From: Acidobacteriaceae bacterium dw_441
Lineage (GTDB): Bacteria > Acidobacteriota > Terriglobia > Terriglobales > Acidobacteriaceae
NCBI GenBank assembly: GCA_018449715.1
Contig: JAAVVA010000001.1
Span: 1,860,001 to 1,924,000, forward strand
DNA: 64,000 nt
Direction: 5' to 3'
The translations under genes and the position numbers were made by a program. This document shows, in pieces, positions 39,003-48,036 of the stretch. Numbering within the stretch: position 1 is the stretch's first letter; each line of letters begins with the position of its first letter. The notes beneath the pieces were generated by a model, which ran no database searches, was not told the origin of the DNA, and saw only the letters and a list, made by a program, of their open reading frames with translations.

Positions 39003-39776
39003 GTGCCTAAGACCCAGGTTTCTCCCGTGACGGTCCATCCTTTGGACAAGAACGGGTTTGTTCCGCTTTATTACCAGATTCAGCAGGTATTGATGGAAAA
39101 GATCCACTCCGGGGCGATCGCCGAAGGCGACCTGCTTGCCTCGGAAGAAGAGCTGGCTCGCACGTATCGGGTCAGCAGAATGACGGCACGGCAGGCGCTT
39201 CACGGCTTGAAGACGCGAGGCTACGCACACAGCCAGAAGGGCCGCGGAACCTTCGTCACCAAGCCCAAGCTCGAAAAAAGCATTCTGCACCTTCGTGGAT
39301 TCACCGAGGACATGAAGCAGCGCGGCATGCAGCCCAGCTCCCATCTGCTGGAACAAACCGTCGTGCGAGCCGGCGATGACATGGCCGAAAGCCTGAAGAT
39401 CTTCCCCGAATCCCCCGTCATGCGCCTGCGACGCCTTCGTCTCGCCGATGGAATCCCAATGGCTCTCGAAGAGTCGCACATCCCTCTGCATCCATTCCCC
39501 GGCCTCGAACGTATCAGCTTCGAAAAGCAGTCGCTCTACTACGTCCTTCGCGAAAGCTATGGCGTCCGGGTCGCATGGGCCGACGAGGTCATCGAGGCGG
39601 TCCTACCCTCTCGTGAAGAGGCCATGCTGCTCACGATTCCGTCGAACACCTGCATCCTCTCCATCTCACGCGTCATCGTCACCACCGAACAGACGCCGAT
39701 CGAGGTCGCCTGCTCGCGCTATCGTGGAGACCGCTACCGCGCTCAGCTTCGCGTGCCGACCACTACGATCGAGTAG
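39003..39776 (+). CDS. GntR/HutC-family transcriptional regulator with UTRA domain
   Basis: 257 aa, start GTG 39003 with AGGAG 10 bases upstream. N-terminal winged helix (PLYYQIQQVLMEKIHSG, then VSRMTARQALHGLKTRG) and a chorismate-lyase-like UTRA effector domain (about 90-250), as in regulators of amino-sugar and sugar operons such as NagR. The 3' end overlaps the convergent nanE gene by 14 bases. Upstream (38835-39002) there is TATACT inside a direct repeat ACTGTCT-AT-ACTGTCT and a CTGT-N7-ACAG dyad, a candidate autoregulatory site. Confidence 0.92.
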   Translation: MPKTQVSPVTVHPLDKNGFVPLYYQIQQVLMEKIHSGAIAEGDLLASEEELARTYRVSRMTARQALHGLKTRGYAHSQKGRGTFVTKPKLEKSILHLRGFTEDMKQRGMQPSSHLLEQTVVRAGDDMAESLKIFPESPVMRLRRLRLADGIPMALEESHIPLHPFPGLERISFEKQSLYYVLRESYGVRVAWADEVIEAVLPSREEAMLLTIPSNTCILSISRVIVTTEQTPIEVACSRYRGDRYRAQLRVPTTTIE

Positions 39777-40473
39777 CCCGTTCCGTCGCGGCGGCAAAGC
39801 GCGCCGTAATCGTAGCGGGCCTCGTGATCGCCGAACCCACCACGACCGCATGTGCGCCCAGCTCCAGGGCTCGGCGCGCCTCCTCCGGTTGCTGGATATG
39901 CCCCTCCGCGATCACAGGAATCCTCAACACCTCCACCAGCCTCTCCAGTAGAGACCACGAGAACTCCCTCGCCCCGGCGGTCTCCTCTGTATAGCCGTAG
40001 AGCGTCGTCGCCACCGCGTCCGCCCCGGCCTCCTGCGCCGCAAGCCCCTCTTCCACGCTGGCAATATCTGCGAGCACTGATCTGTCCAGTTCCGTATGGA
40101 TACGCCGGATCATCTCCGGCCAAGGCTCGGCCTCCCGCAGCCTGCGCCGCGTGCAATCCAGCGCAACGAGATCGGCCCCGGCATCAGCCACCCCCTTCGC
40201 ATCCGCAAAGGTAGGAGTGATATAAACCTCGCCGTTCGCATCCTTCTTCTTCACAATCCCGATGATCGGGAACTCCGTGACTGCGCGCATGACCCTGACC
40301 GAAGCCACTCCTTCCGCCCGAAGCCCCGCCGCTCCTCCACGGATCACCGCACGCGCCATCCTCGCAATCGTGTCGAGATCATCCATCGGATCGCCCGCAT
40401 CCGCCTGGCAGGAGACGATCAGCCTCCCCTTGAGAGCAGACAGTATCTCCTCACGCTTCCGCTCGACAGACAT
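39763..40473 (-). CDS. nanE: N-acetylmannosamine-6-phosphate 2-epimerase
   Basis: 236 aa from ATG 40473 (GGGAG upstream; an ATG at 40500 has none). NanE TIM barrel: GRLIVSCQADAGDPMDD, GGAAGLRAEGVASVRV, PIIGIVKK, GADLVALDCTRR and VIAEGHIQQPEEARRALELGAHAVVVGSAITRP. It converts ManNAc-6-P to GlcNAc-6-P. No neuraminate lyase or ManNAc kinase is in the window, so here it may serve another amino sugar or be a last gene of the FucI-like/SSS operon (87-base gap). Confidence 0.92.
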   Translation of the reverse strand: MSVERKREEILSALKGRLIVSCQADAGDPMDDLDTIARMARAVIRGGAAGLRAEGVASVRVMRAVTEFPIIGIVKKKDANGEVYITPTFADAKGVADAGADLVALDCTRRRLREAEPWPEMIRRIHTELDRSVLADIASVEEGLAAQEAGADAVATTLYGYTEETAGAREFSWSLLERLVEVLRIPVIAEGHIQQPEEARRALELGAHAVVVGSAITRPATITARFAAATERATRS

Positions 40474-40560
40474 CGAAGACACTCCCTCCCGCAGCCGCAT
40501 TCACCGCACCGGCTGATGATATCTATGCCTGAAGAGAGCCGCCTCCGCAACAGGAATACG

Positions 40561-41973
40561 TTAGTTATGCAGGTGCATCGGCCAGCCCAGATACTTCTGC
40601 GCCGACTCTTTCACCGCTCCCGCGACATGCGAAAAGTTCGCCGCCACATGATGCTCAAACCCGTTCTCGCAGATATAGTGCAGCAGCCGCTGCATCTGCG
40701 GAATCTCCACCACACCCGCTCCGCCAAAGGTCTGTAACGGATCGTCGGTAAACGCTCCCTGACCGACGTAGCCTTTGATCGTCCCATCGAACTCATCGGT
40801 TGAGAAACGCACGAAGCTCATAGGCCCAGCTTTCACCGTTCCGTCGAGCGTGCCGTAGGTGTTCTCCTTGCCTACAGTCCCGGCAATGATCTGCTGAAAG
40901 TCCATCTTCACGCCTTCGCGGAAGAAGTGCTTCGGCAGGTTCGAACAATGAAAGCAGACCGCCTTATCCGGATTCGTACCGTAGTTATTATTCCAATCGA
41001 GCAGCGCCGAAGGCGTCTCGCTCGCCAGCGTCAGTGCGTGCATCGAGACCGTGCCCATCGTATCGACCTCGCACGCGCTTGGCAGCAACTTCTCGCTCAT
41101 CATGCTCATCACCGTGCATGGCACAATCCCGAAGAACTCCTCCATCGAGGTCCAGCACTGCACCGAGGTCACATCCAGCGAGTTCGTCTTCATCCACCCG
41201 TCGATCACCACGCCCAGCTTCGACATCTTCAGCAGCGCCTGCTCCGGCGTCTGGTTCACCGGCAGATAGCTCTTGATCGCATTCAGCTTCTCAACGACGG
41301 CATCCTCCGTGTCGCCCAGCCTCTGAATCCGCCCCATTACTTCACTGAGGTCCAGCGTATCGACCGTGATGCCGCTCCTCTCCAGCAGCTTCTCCGAGTA
41401 GCGCACCGTGTTGAACGCCGCGGGCCTCGCACCAATCGCTCCAATGCGAAGGTTGCGGAAGCCGCGCACGATACGGCAGGTCGCGGCAAAGTCCTTAAGG
41501 TCCTGCTCGAACGTCTCCGAGTCTGGAGCCTCCGTGTGCAGCGTCGTCAACGTGTACGGAACCCCGTACTGGCGCAGGTTGTTGCAGATCGACATCTTGC
41601 CGCAGAAGCTATCGCGCCGATACGCAATCCCCATCTTCCCCGCGTCATCGGGAGTCGCCTGAATAAGGATCGGCACATTCAGATTCGCCAACCGAATCGC
41701 ATCTGCAATCCCACGCTCCTCGCCGAAGTTCGGCAGCGTGACAATGATGCCGTCGATCTCCTTCGCGTGCCCTTGAAATAGCTCCGCGCAGATCTTCGCC
41801 TCGTTATAAGTCTCCACCGCGCCAAACGCCGTCTGCTCCGGCGCGGTCACAACCGCCTTATGCCCCTGCCGCTCGATAGCCGCAACCATCTCGGTGCGTC
41901 CTGTCGCCGCAAGATGGCTCGGAAAGAACCCGCGGTTCCCCACAATGACGCCAAAGGTCATCTGCCTGCCCAT
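40561..41973 (-). CDS. L-fucose/arabinose isomerase-fold sugar isomerase
   Basis: 470 aa from ATG 41973 with GGGAGGA upstream. Belongs to the FucI/AraA-type isomerase superfamily: FGVIVGNRGFFPSHLA, IDGIIVTLPNFGEERGIADAIR, LIQATPDDAGKMG, VIDGWMKTNSLDVTSVQCWTSMEEFFG, SACEVDTMGTVSMHALTLA and a C-terminal HHVAANFSHVAGAV. The Glu and Asp of CEVD and the His in HHVA are probable manganese ligands. About 120 residues shorter than E. coli FucI, so substrate should not be transferred. It lies between an SSS transporter and nanE and near a xylulokinase, implying an aldose-to-ketose step. Confidence 0.85.
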   Translation of the reverse strand: MGRQMTFGVIVGNRGFFPSHLAATGRTEMVAAIERQGHKAVVTAPEQTAFGAVETYNEAKICAELFQGHAKEIDGIIVTLPNFGEERGIADAIRLANLNVPILIQATPDDAGKMGIAYRRDSFCGKMSICNNLRQYGVPYTLTTLHTEAPDSETFEQDLKDFAATCRIVRGFRNLRIGAIGARPAAFNTVRYSEKLLERSGITVDTLDLSEVMGRIQRLGDTEDAVVEKLNAIKSYLPVNQTPEQALLKMSKLGVVIDGWMKTNSLDVTSVQCWTSMEEFFGIVPCTVMSMMSEKLLPSACEVDTMGTVSMHALTLASETPSALLDWNNNYGTNPDKAVCFHCSNLPKHFFREGVKMDFQQIIAGTVGKENTYGTLDGTVKAGPMSFVRFSTDEFDGTIKGYVGQGAFTDDPLQTFGGAGVVEIPQMQRLLHYICENGFEHHVAANFSHVAGAVKESAQKYLGWPMHLHN

Positions 41974-42020
41974 ACTTCCTCCCAACTCTTTATCGGTGCC
42001 GCATCGGCACGGTTAAAGAT

Positions 42021-42245
42021 TCAGCCCTTACCGGGCCGGAAGCGATACGTGTAAAAAGCCCCGAATGCCAGCAGAAGCAGCCCCCACCACAACGTCGGGT
42101 GCAGCTCATGCAACGTCGTCGGAGCCTCATGCCCCAGAGCCTCATAGATTCCATACGGAACCAGAAGGAGGCCATATAACAACGGAAGAGTTCCCACGAA
42201 GAACCAGATCGAGATCTTTTCGCCGCGCCCTGTTCCCTCAGCCAT
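42021..42245 (-). CDS. Small two-helix membrane protein next to SSS symporter
   Basis: 74 aa, ATG 42245, with GGAG inside the end of the symporter gene (10-base gap). Two transmembrane helices (ISIWFFVGTLPLLYGLLLVPYG and LWWGLLLLAFGAFYTYRF) with a short loop. Probable accessory or unrelated small membrane protein co-expressed with the transporter; no family name recognised. Confidence 0.8.
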   Translation of the reverse strand: MAEGTGRGEKISIWFFVGTLPLLYGLLLVPYGIYEALGHEAPTTLHELHPTLWWGLLLLAFGAFYTYRFRPGKG

Positions 42246-42255
42246 GCTTACGCTC

Positions 42256-43992
42256 CTACCACAAGATCAAATTGATCACGAAGAACACCACAATCACGAT
42301 GCACGCCCAGAAGATCGGCTTCTGCCACAAGGCATCGGCGCCGTCGTCCGGCAGCTCCGTCGCGCCATACACAAGCCCCGATAGCTTCTCGATCGGCACC
42401 GGCTCGGTCATCAGGCTCACCACGACCGTCACGGTCACACAGATCAGAAAGCTCCACAATGCGCGATATAGATTCTCGGCCATCGTCTGCGCGTCCGGCG
42501 AAAGAGCGATGTAGCGCAACGCGCCCGCATCCCTCTGCACCCAGATCCACATCGCAATCGACGAGGCTGTTCCCGACAGCAGACCCCAGAACCCTCCCGC
42601 CTTCGACGCCCTCTTCCACAACATGCCGAGGATCACCGTACCGAAGAGAGGAGCAATGAAGAAGCTGAACAGTGCCTGCACATAGTCCATGATGCTGGCC
42701 GCCTGCGCCACCAGGTACGCTGTTCCCACCGAGATCAGCATGCCCACAATCGTCGACCAGCGCCCCATCGAAACGTAGTGTTTATCCGGCGCATTCTTGT
42801 TCATGTACGCGCCGTAAAGGTCATAGGTCCACACCGTCGAAAACGCGCTGACGTTGCCAGCCATGCCACTCATGAAGCCCGCAACCAGCGCCGTGATTCC
42901 CAACCCCAACAAGCCCGGCCCGCAGTAGCGAATCAACATCAGGGGAAGCACCTCGTTGTAGCTGTGCTGCCCCGTCACCCTGGCGACATCCTCGCCAACC
43001 AGGTGCATGATGCTTCCATCGGGATTCTTCAGAACAGTCAGAGCCAGCAGACCGGGAACGATCACGATCAGCGGCACCGCCATCTTGAAGGCTGCTCCAA
43101 TCACAGGAGCCATCTTCGCTGCTCGCAGGTTATTGGCCGAGAGAACACGCTGCACTACAAGAAAGTCTGTCGTCCAGTATCCGAAGCTGATGACGAACCC
43201 AAGCCCGAAGACGATTCCCGTCCAGTGAACTCCCATCGGGTTATCGCGGAAGTGCCCGAGCGTGCTCCAAAGATGCGTGTAGTCATCGTTTCCAATGTTG
43301 GCCGCTATCTGCGCCTTCAGGTTGCTCCAGCCGCCCGTCTCGATCAGGCCAAGAATCGGAATCAGCGCAGCGCCCGCCCAGATCAAAACAAACTGCAGTA
43401 CCTCATTGATGATGGCCGAGCGCAGACCGCCCAGCATCACGTATACCGCCACCGTCACCGCGCCAATCCAGATGGAGAAGCTGATGTTCCATCCCAGCAC
43501 CACCTTCATCACCAGCGCCATCGAGTACATATTGACGCCGCTCATCAGCACCGTCATCAGCGCAAACGAAACTGCACTGACAGCACGCGCTCCCTCGCCG
43601 AAGCGAAGCTGCAGATACCCCGGAACCGAGTGCGTCTTCGAGATGTAGTAGAACGGCATCATCACAATGCCCAGAAAGAGCATCGCCGGAATCGCGCCGA
43701 TCCAGTACCAGTGCGCCGCCAGGATTCCATACTGATAAGCCGAGCCAGCCCACCCCATCAGCTCCAGTGAGCCGAGATTCGCCGAAACAAAACTCAGTCC
43801 CGCAATCCATGCCGACATCTCACGGCCAGCCAGAAAAAACTCTTCGCTGGTGTTCGTCGAGCCCTTCACATAGAAGCCGATGAAGATCACCACAACGAAG
43901 TAAAGTACCAGCACCGCGATGTCGATCGGAGACAGTACCGTCAGCTGACGGCCTGCAAACAGCAACAGCATATGCGCGTAGGAGAGTGGCAT
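42256..43992 (-). CDS. Sodium:solute symporter (SSS family), likely sugar
   Basis: 578 aa from ATG 43992 (AGGG about 8 bases upstream). About 14 membrane spans; typical SSS/SGLT segments IDIAVLVLYFVVVIFIGFYV at the N-terminus, EEFFLAGREMSAWIAGLSFVSANLG, MPFYYISKTHSVPGYLQLRFGEGAR, GGLRSAIINEVLQFVLIW and GFMSGMAGNVSAFSTVWTYDLY. Such proteins import sugars with sodium. A well-formed promoter/operator lies directly upstream (44028-44072). First gene of a unit with the small membrane protein, the isomerase and probably nanE. Confidence 0.93.
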   Translation of the reverse strand: MPLSYAHMLLLFAGRQLTVLSPIDIAVLVLYFVVVIFIGFYVKGSTNTSEEFFLAGREMSAWIAGLSFVSANLGSLELMGWAGSAYQYGILAAHWYWIGAIPAMLFLGIVMMPFYYISKTHSVPGYLQLRFGEGARAVSAVSFALMTVLMSGVNMYSMALVMKVVLGWNISFSIWIGAVTVAVYVMLGGLRSAIINEVLQFVLIWAGAALIPILGLIETGGWSNLKAQIAANIGNDDYTHLWSTLGHFRDNPMGVHWTGIVFGLGFVISFGYWTTDFLVVQRVLSANNLRAAKMAPVIGAAFKMAVPLIVIVPGLLALTVLKNPDGSIMHLVGEDVARVTGQHSYNEVLPLMLIRYCGPGLLGLGITALVAGFMSGMAGNVSAFSTVWTYDLYGAYMNKNAPDKHYVSMGRWSTIVGMLISVGTAYLVAQAASIMDYVQALFSFFIAPLFGTVILGMLWKRASKAGGFWGLLSGTASSIAMWIWVQRDAGALRYIALSPDAQTMAENLYRALWSFLICVTVTVVVSLMTEPVPIEKLSGLVYGATELPDDGADALWQKPIFWACIVIVVFFVINLILW

Positions 43993-44027
43993 CACGATAA
44001 CCCTAACAGGTAATTGAAACTGCTTTT

Positions 44028-44072
44028 ATTATTCGACGCGAAATAATAGGTACGCCTTTTCATCGCTGTCAA
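44028..44072 (-). promoter_or_regulatory. Sigma70 promoter with overlapping ROK-type operator
   Basis: On the minus strand: TTGACA (44072-44067, full consensus), an 18-base spacer and TATTAT (44048-44043). Overlapping the -10 is the dyad TTATT-N8-AATAA (44029-44046), which fits the NagC/Mlc-type ROK operator pattern of A/T-rich half-sites about 8 apart. The -35 hexamer contains the TGA stop of xylB. Binding there would block RNA polymerase, so the symporter operon is probably repressed by the ROK protein encoded at 45672-46991. Confidence 0.7.
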
Positions 44073-45556
44073 TTCTTCTTCAAGTACAGCTCATCAAGCG
44101 CGGCCTTATACACATCCATCGCCACGCGATAGGCCGCTCGACGGTTCTCATGCGGCGTCTCCACGCCATCTGCCGAGATGCGCACGCAACGATCTGCAAT
44201 CTCCGTGAAGCTCGTCGAAATGCCGTTCACGCTGCGGTAAGCATAGATGGCCTGCATCGCCGCTCCCAAGCATCCTGCTTCTTCCTCTGCCGGAACCTGG
44301 ATCGTCGCTCCCGTCGCATCGGCCAGCAGTTGCCGCCACGCCTTCGAGCGCGCACCGCCACCAATCGCAAAGATCACATGCGGCGTCTTCCCACCGAGAA
44401 TCAAATCAAGCCCAGCCAGCACGCCAAAGCTAACACCTTCAACCGATGCGCGAATCAGATTCTCTGGAGTGAAGTTGGTTGAAGAGATTCCAACCAGCGA
44501 GCCCTTCGCGCGTGGCAGGTCCGGCGTCCTCTCACCATTGAGGAACGGAAGAAATGTCAGCCCATCCGCTCCCGGCTGCGTCGTCGTCAACGCGGTATCC
44601 AGTTCGCTCACCGACTTGCCCAGCAGCATCCACGTCTGCGTCACCACGTTGGTCGCGTTCATCGTGCAGACCAGCGGAAGCCATCCTCCCGACGACGAGC
44701 AGAACGAAGCCACCGAACCCGTCACATCAGCCACCGGATGCTTGCAGAAGGAGTACACCGTGGACGAGGTCCCCAGTCCCAGCGTCACCACGCCTTCCTT
44801 CACATTGCCCGTGCCGATCGCTCCCATCATGTTGTCGCCGCCTCCTGAAGAGACGATGCACTCCGGCGAAAGCCCCAGCTCCGCCGCAACCTCGGGCCGC
44901 AGCGTTCCAACAATCTCCTCCGGCTTCAGCAGCCGCGGCAACGCAGCCCGCAGTTGCCCGCTTCCACCGTCGATCAGGTCCAGCACCTCGCCCGACCAGT
45001 CCCTCGCCCTCACGTCGAAGAACGCCGAGCCCGAAGCATCGCCATACTCCGCGCACAGCTCGCCCGTCAGCCAGAAGTTCAGGTAGTCGTGCGGCAGAAG
45101 AATATGGCGAATCCTGCCGAAGTTCTCCGCCTCCTTCTCCTTCATCCACAGCAGCTTCGAGACGGTGTATCCCGTCAGCGGAACGAGGCCAATCTTATCC
45201 AGGCACCCCTGCGCTCCGCCCAGCTTCTCCACCAGCGCAGCGTTCTGCGGAGCCGTCTCCGTGTCGTTCCAAAGCTTCGCCGGACGAATCACCTGCCTGT
45301 TCTCATCCAGCACCACCAACCCATGCTGCTGCCCCGAAACTCCCAGCGCGACCACCTTCACGCCCGGAGCCTGCGCGACCGCCTGCTTAACCGCCTCGCG
45401 CATCGCATCCACCCACCACCGCGGCTCCTGCTCACGCGCTCCGTTCTCGCGCTCGATCAGCGCATGACGAGCATACCCCCTGCCCAGCGGCCGTCCATCC
45501 TCGTCGATCAGCAGCGCCTTCGTTCCCTGCGTTCCACAATCAATTCCGAGATACAT
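44069..45556 (-). CDS. xylB: Xylulokinase
   Basis: 495 aa from ATG 45556, preceded by AGGAGGAG. FGGY kinase: YLGIDCGTQGTKALLID, ALGVSGQQHGLVVLD (the GQQHG of xylulokinases), KLLWMKEKE, SGGGDNMMGAIGTG and AIGGGARSKAWRQLLADATG. It phosphorylates D-xylulose; related ketose substrates cannot be excluded, as the partner isomerase is FucI-like rather than XylA. Its stop codon lies within the -35 box of the next gene's promoter. Confidence 0.92.
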   Translation of the reverse strand: MYLGIDCGTQGTKALLIDEDGRPLGRGYARHALIERENGAREQEPRWWVDAMREAVKQAVAQAPGVKVVALGVSGQQHGLVVLDENRQVIRPAKLWNDTETAPQNAALVEKLGGAQGCLDKIGLVPLTGYTVSKLLWMKEKEAENFGRIRHILLPHDYLNFWLTGELCAEYGDASGSAFFDVRARDWSGEVLDLIDGGSGQLRAALPRLLKPEEIVGTLRPEVAAELGLSPECIVSSGGGDNMMGAIGTGNVKEGVVTLGLGTSSTVYSFCKHPVADVTGSVASFCSSSGGWLPLVCTMNATNVVTQTWMLLGKSVSELDTALTTTQPGADGLTFLPFLNGERTPDLPRAKGSLVGISSTNFTPENLIRASVEGVSFGVLAGLDLILGGKTPHVIFAIGGGARSKAWRQLLADATGATIQVPAEEEAGCLGAAMQAIYAYRSVNGISTSFTEIADRCVRISADGVETPHENRRAAYRVAMDVYKAALDELYLKKN

Positions 45557-45671
45557 CGTCTCCTCCTGAACCACCCGTTCCACCGCTCATTCGCTTGCCC
45601 AATCCACAGCGAAGACCAACCTTAGCAGAAGGCCTCCCCGCCGATTCTTTACTCCCTGCGAAAAAACATCC

Positions 45672-46991
45672 TCATGCCGGAGCCTGCCTCTTCGCCCGTT
45701 TCTTCCGTCCCGCCTTCGCCGCCCGCGCAAGATGCGGCGGCCTCGCCATGTGCGTCGAGCGGTGATAGTGCGAATGCCTCTGCAGCAGCAGCGCCGCCCC
45801 TCCGCTCAACCTCGCGAGATACCCATCTCCCGCCGTCGCCAGCTGCGGCGCAGCGCCGCCCAGCATCCCGGCCTCCAGCTCCCGCTGAATCACCGGGCCA
45901 TAGATCTCCCAGCACGAGGTCAGCTCGCCCGTAATCAGAATCTTCTCCGGCGAAAGCGCCGCCGTAATCAGCCGCAGCCCGCGCCCCAGCGCCATCGCCT
46001 GCGCCCTTGCCGCCTTCAGGGCAATCGGGTCGCCGTCCTGCACCAGCCGCAGCAGCGCCCGCGCATCGTTCCCCTGCGGCCTGCGCGAAAGCCTGTGATA
46101 CATCTGCAGCGCCGCCCGCGAAGACGCCACCGTCTCCCAGCACCCGCGCTGCCCGCATCCGCACAGCGGTCCCTTCGGATCAATCGGGATATGCCCGAAC
46201 TCCCCCGCCATTCCGTTCAGCCCCGAGTGCATCTGCCCGCCCGCAAGAATCGCCGCGCCCAGCCCCTCGGAGACCGCAATCAGCACGGCATTGCGAACCC
46301 CCTCCAGCCTCCCGAACCAAAGCTCCGACAGCAGGCAGGCGTTCGCATCGTTCTCGATCTCCACCTGCAGCCCCATCGCCTTCTCAAGAGCCGTCTTGAT
46401 GTCGAACCCATCCCAGCCCAGGTTCGGAGCCATCATCAACTGATGCGTCACCGGATCGACCCTCCCCGGCACGCTGACGCCAATTCCTTCGAACGTCTTC
46501 TCGGGATACCGGCTGCACAGCGCCCGCATCCTCTTCACCAGCTTCGCAATCGCGGCTTCGGGCTCACTTGCCGTCATCACCGTCTCATGCGAAAGAAAGC
46601 GTCCGCTCAGGTCAACGACCGCAATAATGGCTTGGTTGGGGCGTATATCCAGCGCCAGCGTCACAAGATCGTCGTTGACAGAAAGCATCGTCGAAGGACG
46701 TCCGCGCCCACTGCGCACGACAGCCCCCTCCCTCACCCATCGCTCTTCGATCAGGTCTTCGACAATCGCCGAGATCGTGCTTGGCTGCAGCCCCGAGAAC
46801 CTCGAAAGGTCCACACGAGAAACTGGCTGGCGAAACCGTATAAACTCCAGCACGATATCGCGGTTGATATCGCGCGCCATCTCGCTCGACGCCAGTTGTG
46901 CGGAAGAAAGGTCGATCCTGCGCACCCCATAGCGGGATGCGCTTTCAGAAGCAACGGCTCTACTCTCACGACTCGTCGACCGGGGGCTCAT
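45672..46991 (-). CDS. ROK-family transcriptional repressor (XylR/NagC-like)
   Basis: 439 aa. N-terminal winged helix (about 40-95; RDIVLEFIRFRQPVSRVDLSRF, LQPSTISAIVEDL), then a ROK sugar-kinase-like domain with GIGVSVPGRVD, ENDANACLLSE and the zinc site EFGHIPID...CGCGQRGCWE. The C-terminal tail is Arg/Lys/His-rich. Such proteins repress xylose or amino-sugar operons until the sugar binds. ATG 46991 has no good ribosome-binding site. Same direction as xylB, 115 bases downstream. Confidence 0.92.
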   Translation of the reverse strand: MSPRSTSRESRAVASESASRYGVRRIDLSSAQLASSEMARDINRDIVLEFIRFRQPVSRVDLSRFSGLQPSTISAIVEDLIEERWVREGAVVRSGRGRPSTMLSVNDDLVTLALDIRPNQAIIAVVDLSGRFLSHETVMTASEPEAAIAKLVKRMRALCSRYPEKTFEGIGVSVPGRVDPVTHQLMMAPNLGWDGFDIKTALEKAMGLQVEIENDANACLLSELWFGRLEGVRNAVLIAVSEGLGAAILAGGQMHSGLNGMAGEFGHIPIDPKGPLCGCGQRGCWETVASSRAALQMYHRLSRRPQGNDARALLRLVQDGDPIALKAARAQAMALGRGLRLITAALSPEKILITGELTSCWEIYGPVIQRELEAGMLGGAAPQLATAGDGYLARLSGGAALLLQRHSHYHRSTHMARPPHLARAAKAGRKKRAKRQAPA

Positions 46992-47009
46992 TTATTTCGA
47001 CCACAATAA
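46992..47009 (-). promoter_or_regulatory. Second ROK-type operator, immediately upstream of the ROK gene
   Basis: TTATT-N8-AATAA at 46992-47009 has the same half-sites and spacing as the site overlapping the symporter promoter, and both carry CGAC in the spacer. It abuts the ROK start codon and is flanked by the AT-rich TATATT region likely to hold the promoter, consistent with negative autoregulation. Confidence 0.55.
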
Positions 47010-47052
47010 TATATTCCCGGTCACAAAACTGGCTATCAAACAATCTTCGACG

Positions 47053-48036
47053 TCACGCTGTCACACTTCGCAGCAGACGATGGTGCGCCATCGTAACCGC
47101 CATTCGGATCGCGGCTTTCATATTCGCATCGCTGGCAATGTTCTTGCCCGCGATATCAAAGGCCGTACCATGATCCACCGAGGTCCGGATAATCGGAATC
47201 CCCAGCGACGTGTTCACTGTCGCCTCGAAGTCCAGCAGCTTCATTGGGATATGCCCCTGGTCGTGATACATCGCCACAATCAGGTCATGAGTCCCCTGGT
47301 GCACGGCCTTATAGAAGATCGTGTCCGGCGCTACCGGCCCCTCGCACTCGATGCCACGCTCGCGACAAGCCTCGACTGCCGGCTTGATGAACTCTTCATC
47401 TTCCGCGCCGAACAGCCCATGCTCCCCCGCATGAGGATTCAGCCCGCACACCGCGATCCGCGGCCTCGCCTTGCCCAGCAGCTTCATCGCCTCGTTGCCC
47501 AGCTCGATTGTCTCGATAATGCGCTTCGTATCGAGATTGCACGCGTTCCTCAAACTGATGTGCGTCGAGACATGCACCACGCTCAGCTTCACGCCCGCCA
47601 GCAACATGCGCGATCCCTTCACCCCGCAAAGCTCCGCGATGTACTCCGTATGCCCCGAGAACTGCATTCCATTCAGCGTCACGGCTTCCTTATTAAGAGG
47701 AGCCGTCACCATCGCATCGGCCTCGTTGTTCAGGCACATCAACGTCGCGTCATGAACATAGCGAACCGCGGCCTTGCCGTACTCTGCGCGCAACTCTCCA
47801 TATCGCACAGCCTCGCCCGCAGGCAGCTCGGCACAGTCGATAAACCTCACGCCCAGAGCATCGAACTGCACACCCGTGCTCTTCTCCGCAGCATCGATTC
47901 CGGCCCGGTCTCCCAGCACGACAAACTCCGCAGAAGAACGAACCTCCGGATCGGCCAGCGCCTTCAGGATGACCTCTCCCCCCACTCCCGCCGGATCTCC
48001 CAGCGTTATCGCGATCTTCGGCAAACGCTCGCTCAC
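47053..48036 (-). CDS. pdxA2: 4-hydroxythreonine-4-phosphate dehydrogenase paralogue (PdxA2)
   Basis: 327 aa, start GTG 48036 overlapping the kinase stop (GTGA), with AGGAG upstream. PdxA family: IAITLGDPAGVGGEVILKAL, MVTAPLNKEAV, SGHTEYIAE (metal His), GLNPHAGEHGLFG (metal His), MYHDQGHIPMKLL (metal His) and TSVDHGTAFDIAGK. Pairing with a DUF1537 kinase is the hallmark of PdxA2, which oxidatively decarboxylates phospho-D-threonate/erythronate to DHAP, rather than the vitamin B6 enzyme. Confidence 0.92.
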   Translation of the reverse strand: MSERLPKIAITLGDPAGVGGEVILKALADPEVRSSAEFVVLGDRAGIDAAEKSTGVQFDALGVRFIDCAELPAGEAVRYGELRAEYGKAAVRYVHDATLMCLNNEADAMVTAPLNKEAVTLNGMQFSGHTEYIAELCGVKGSRMLLAGVKLSVVHVSTHISLRNACNLDTKRIIETIELGNEAMKLLGKARPRIAVCGLNPHAGEHGLFGAEDEEFIKPAVEACRERGIECEGPVAPDTIFYKAVHQGTHDLIVAMYHDQGHIPMKLLDFEATVNTSLGIPIIRTSVDHGTAFDIAGKNIASDANMKAAIRMAVTMAHHRLLRSVTA

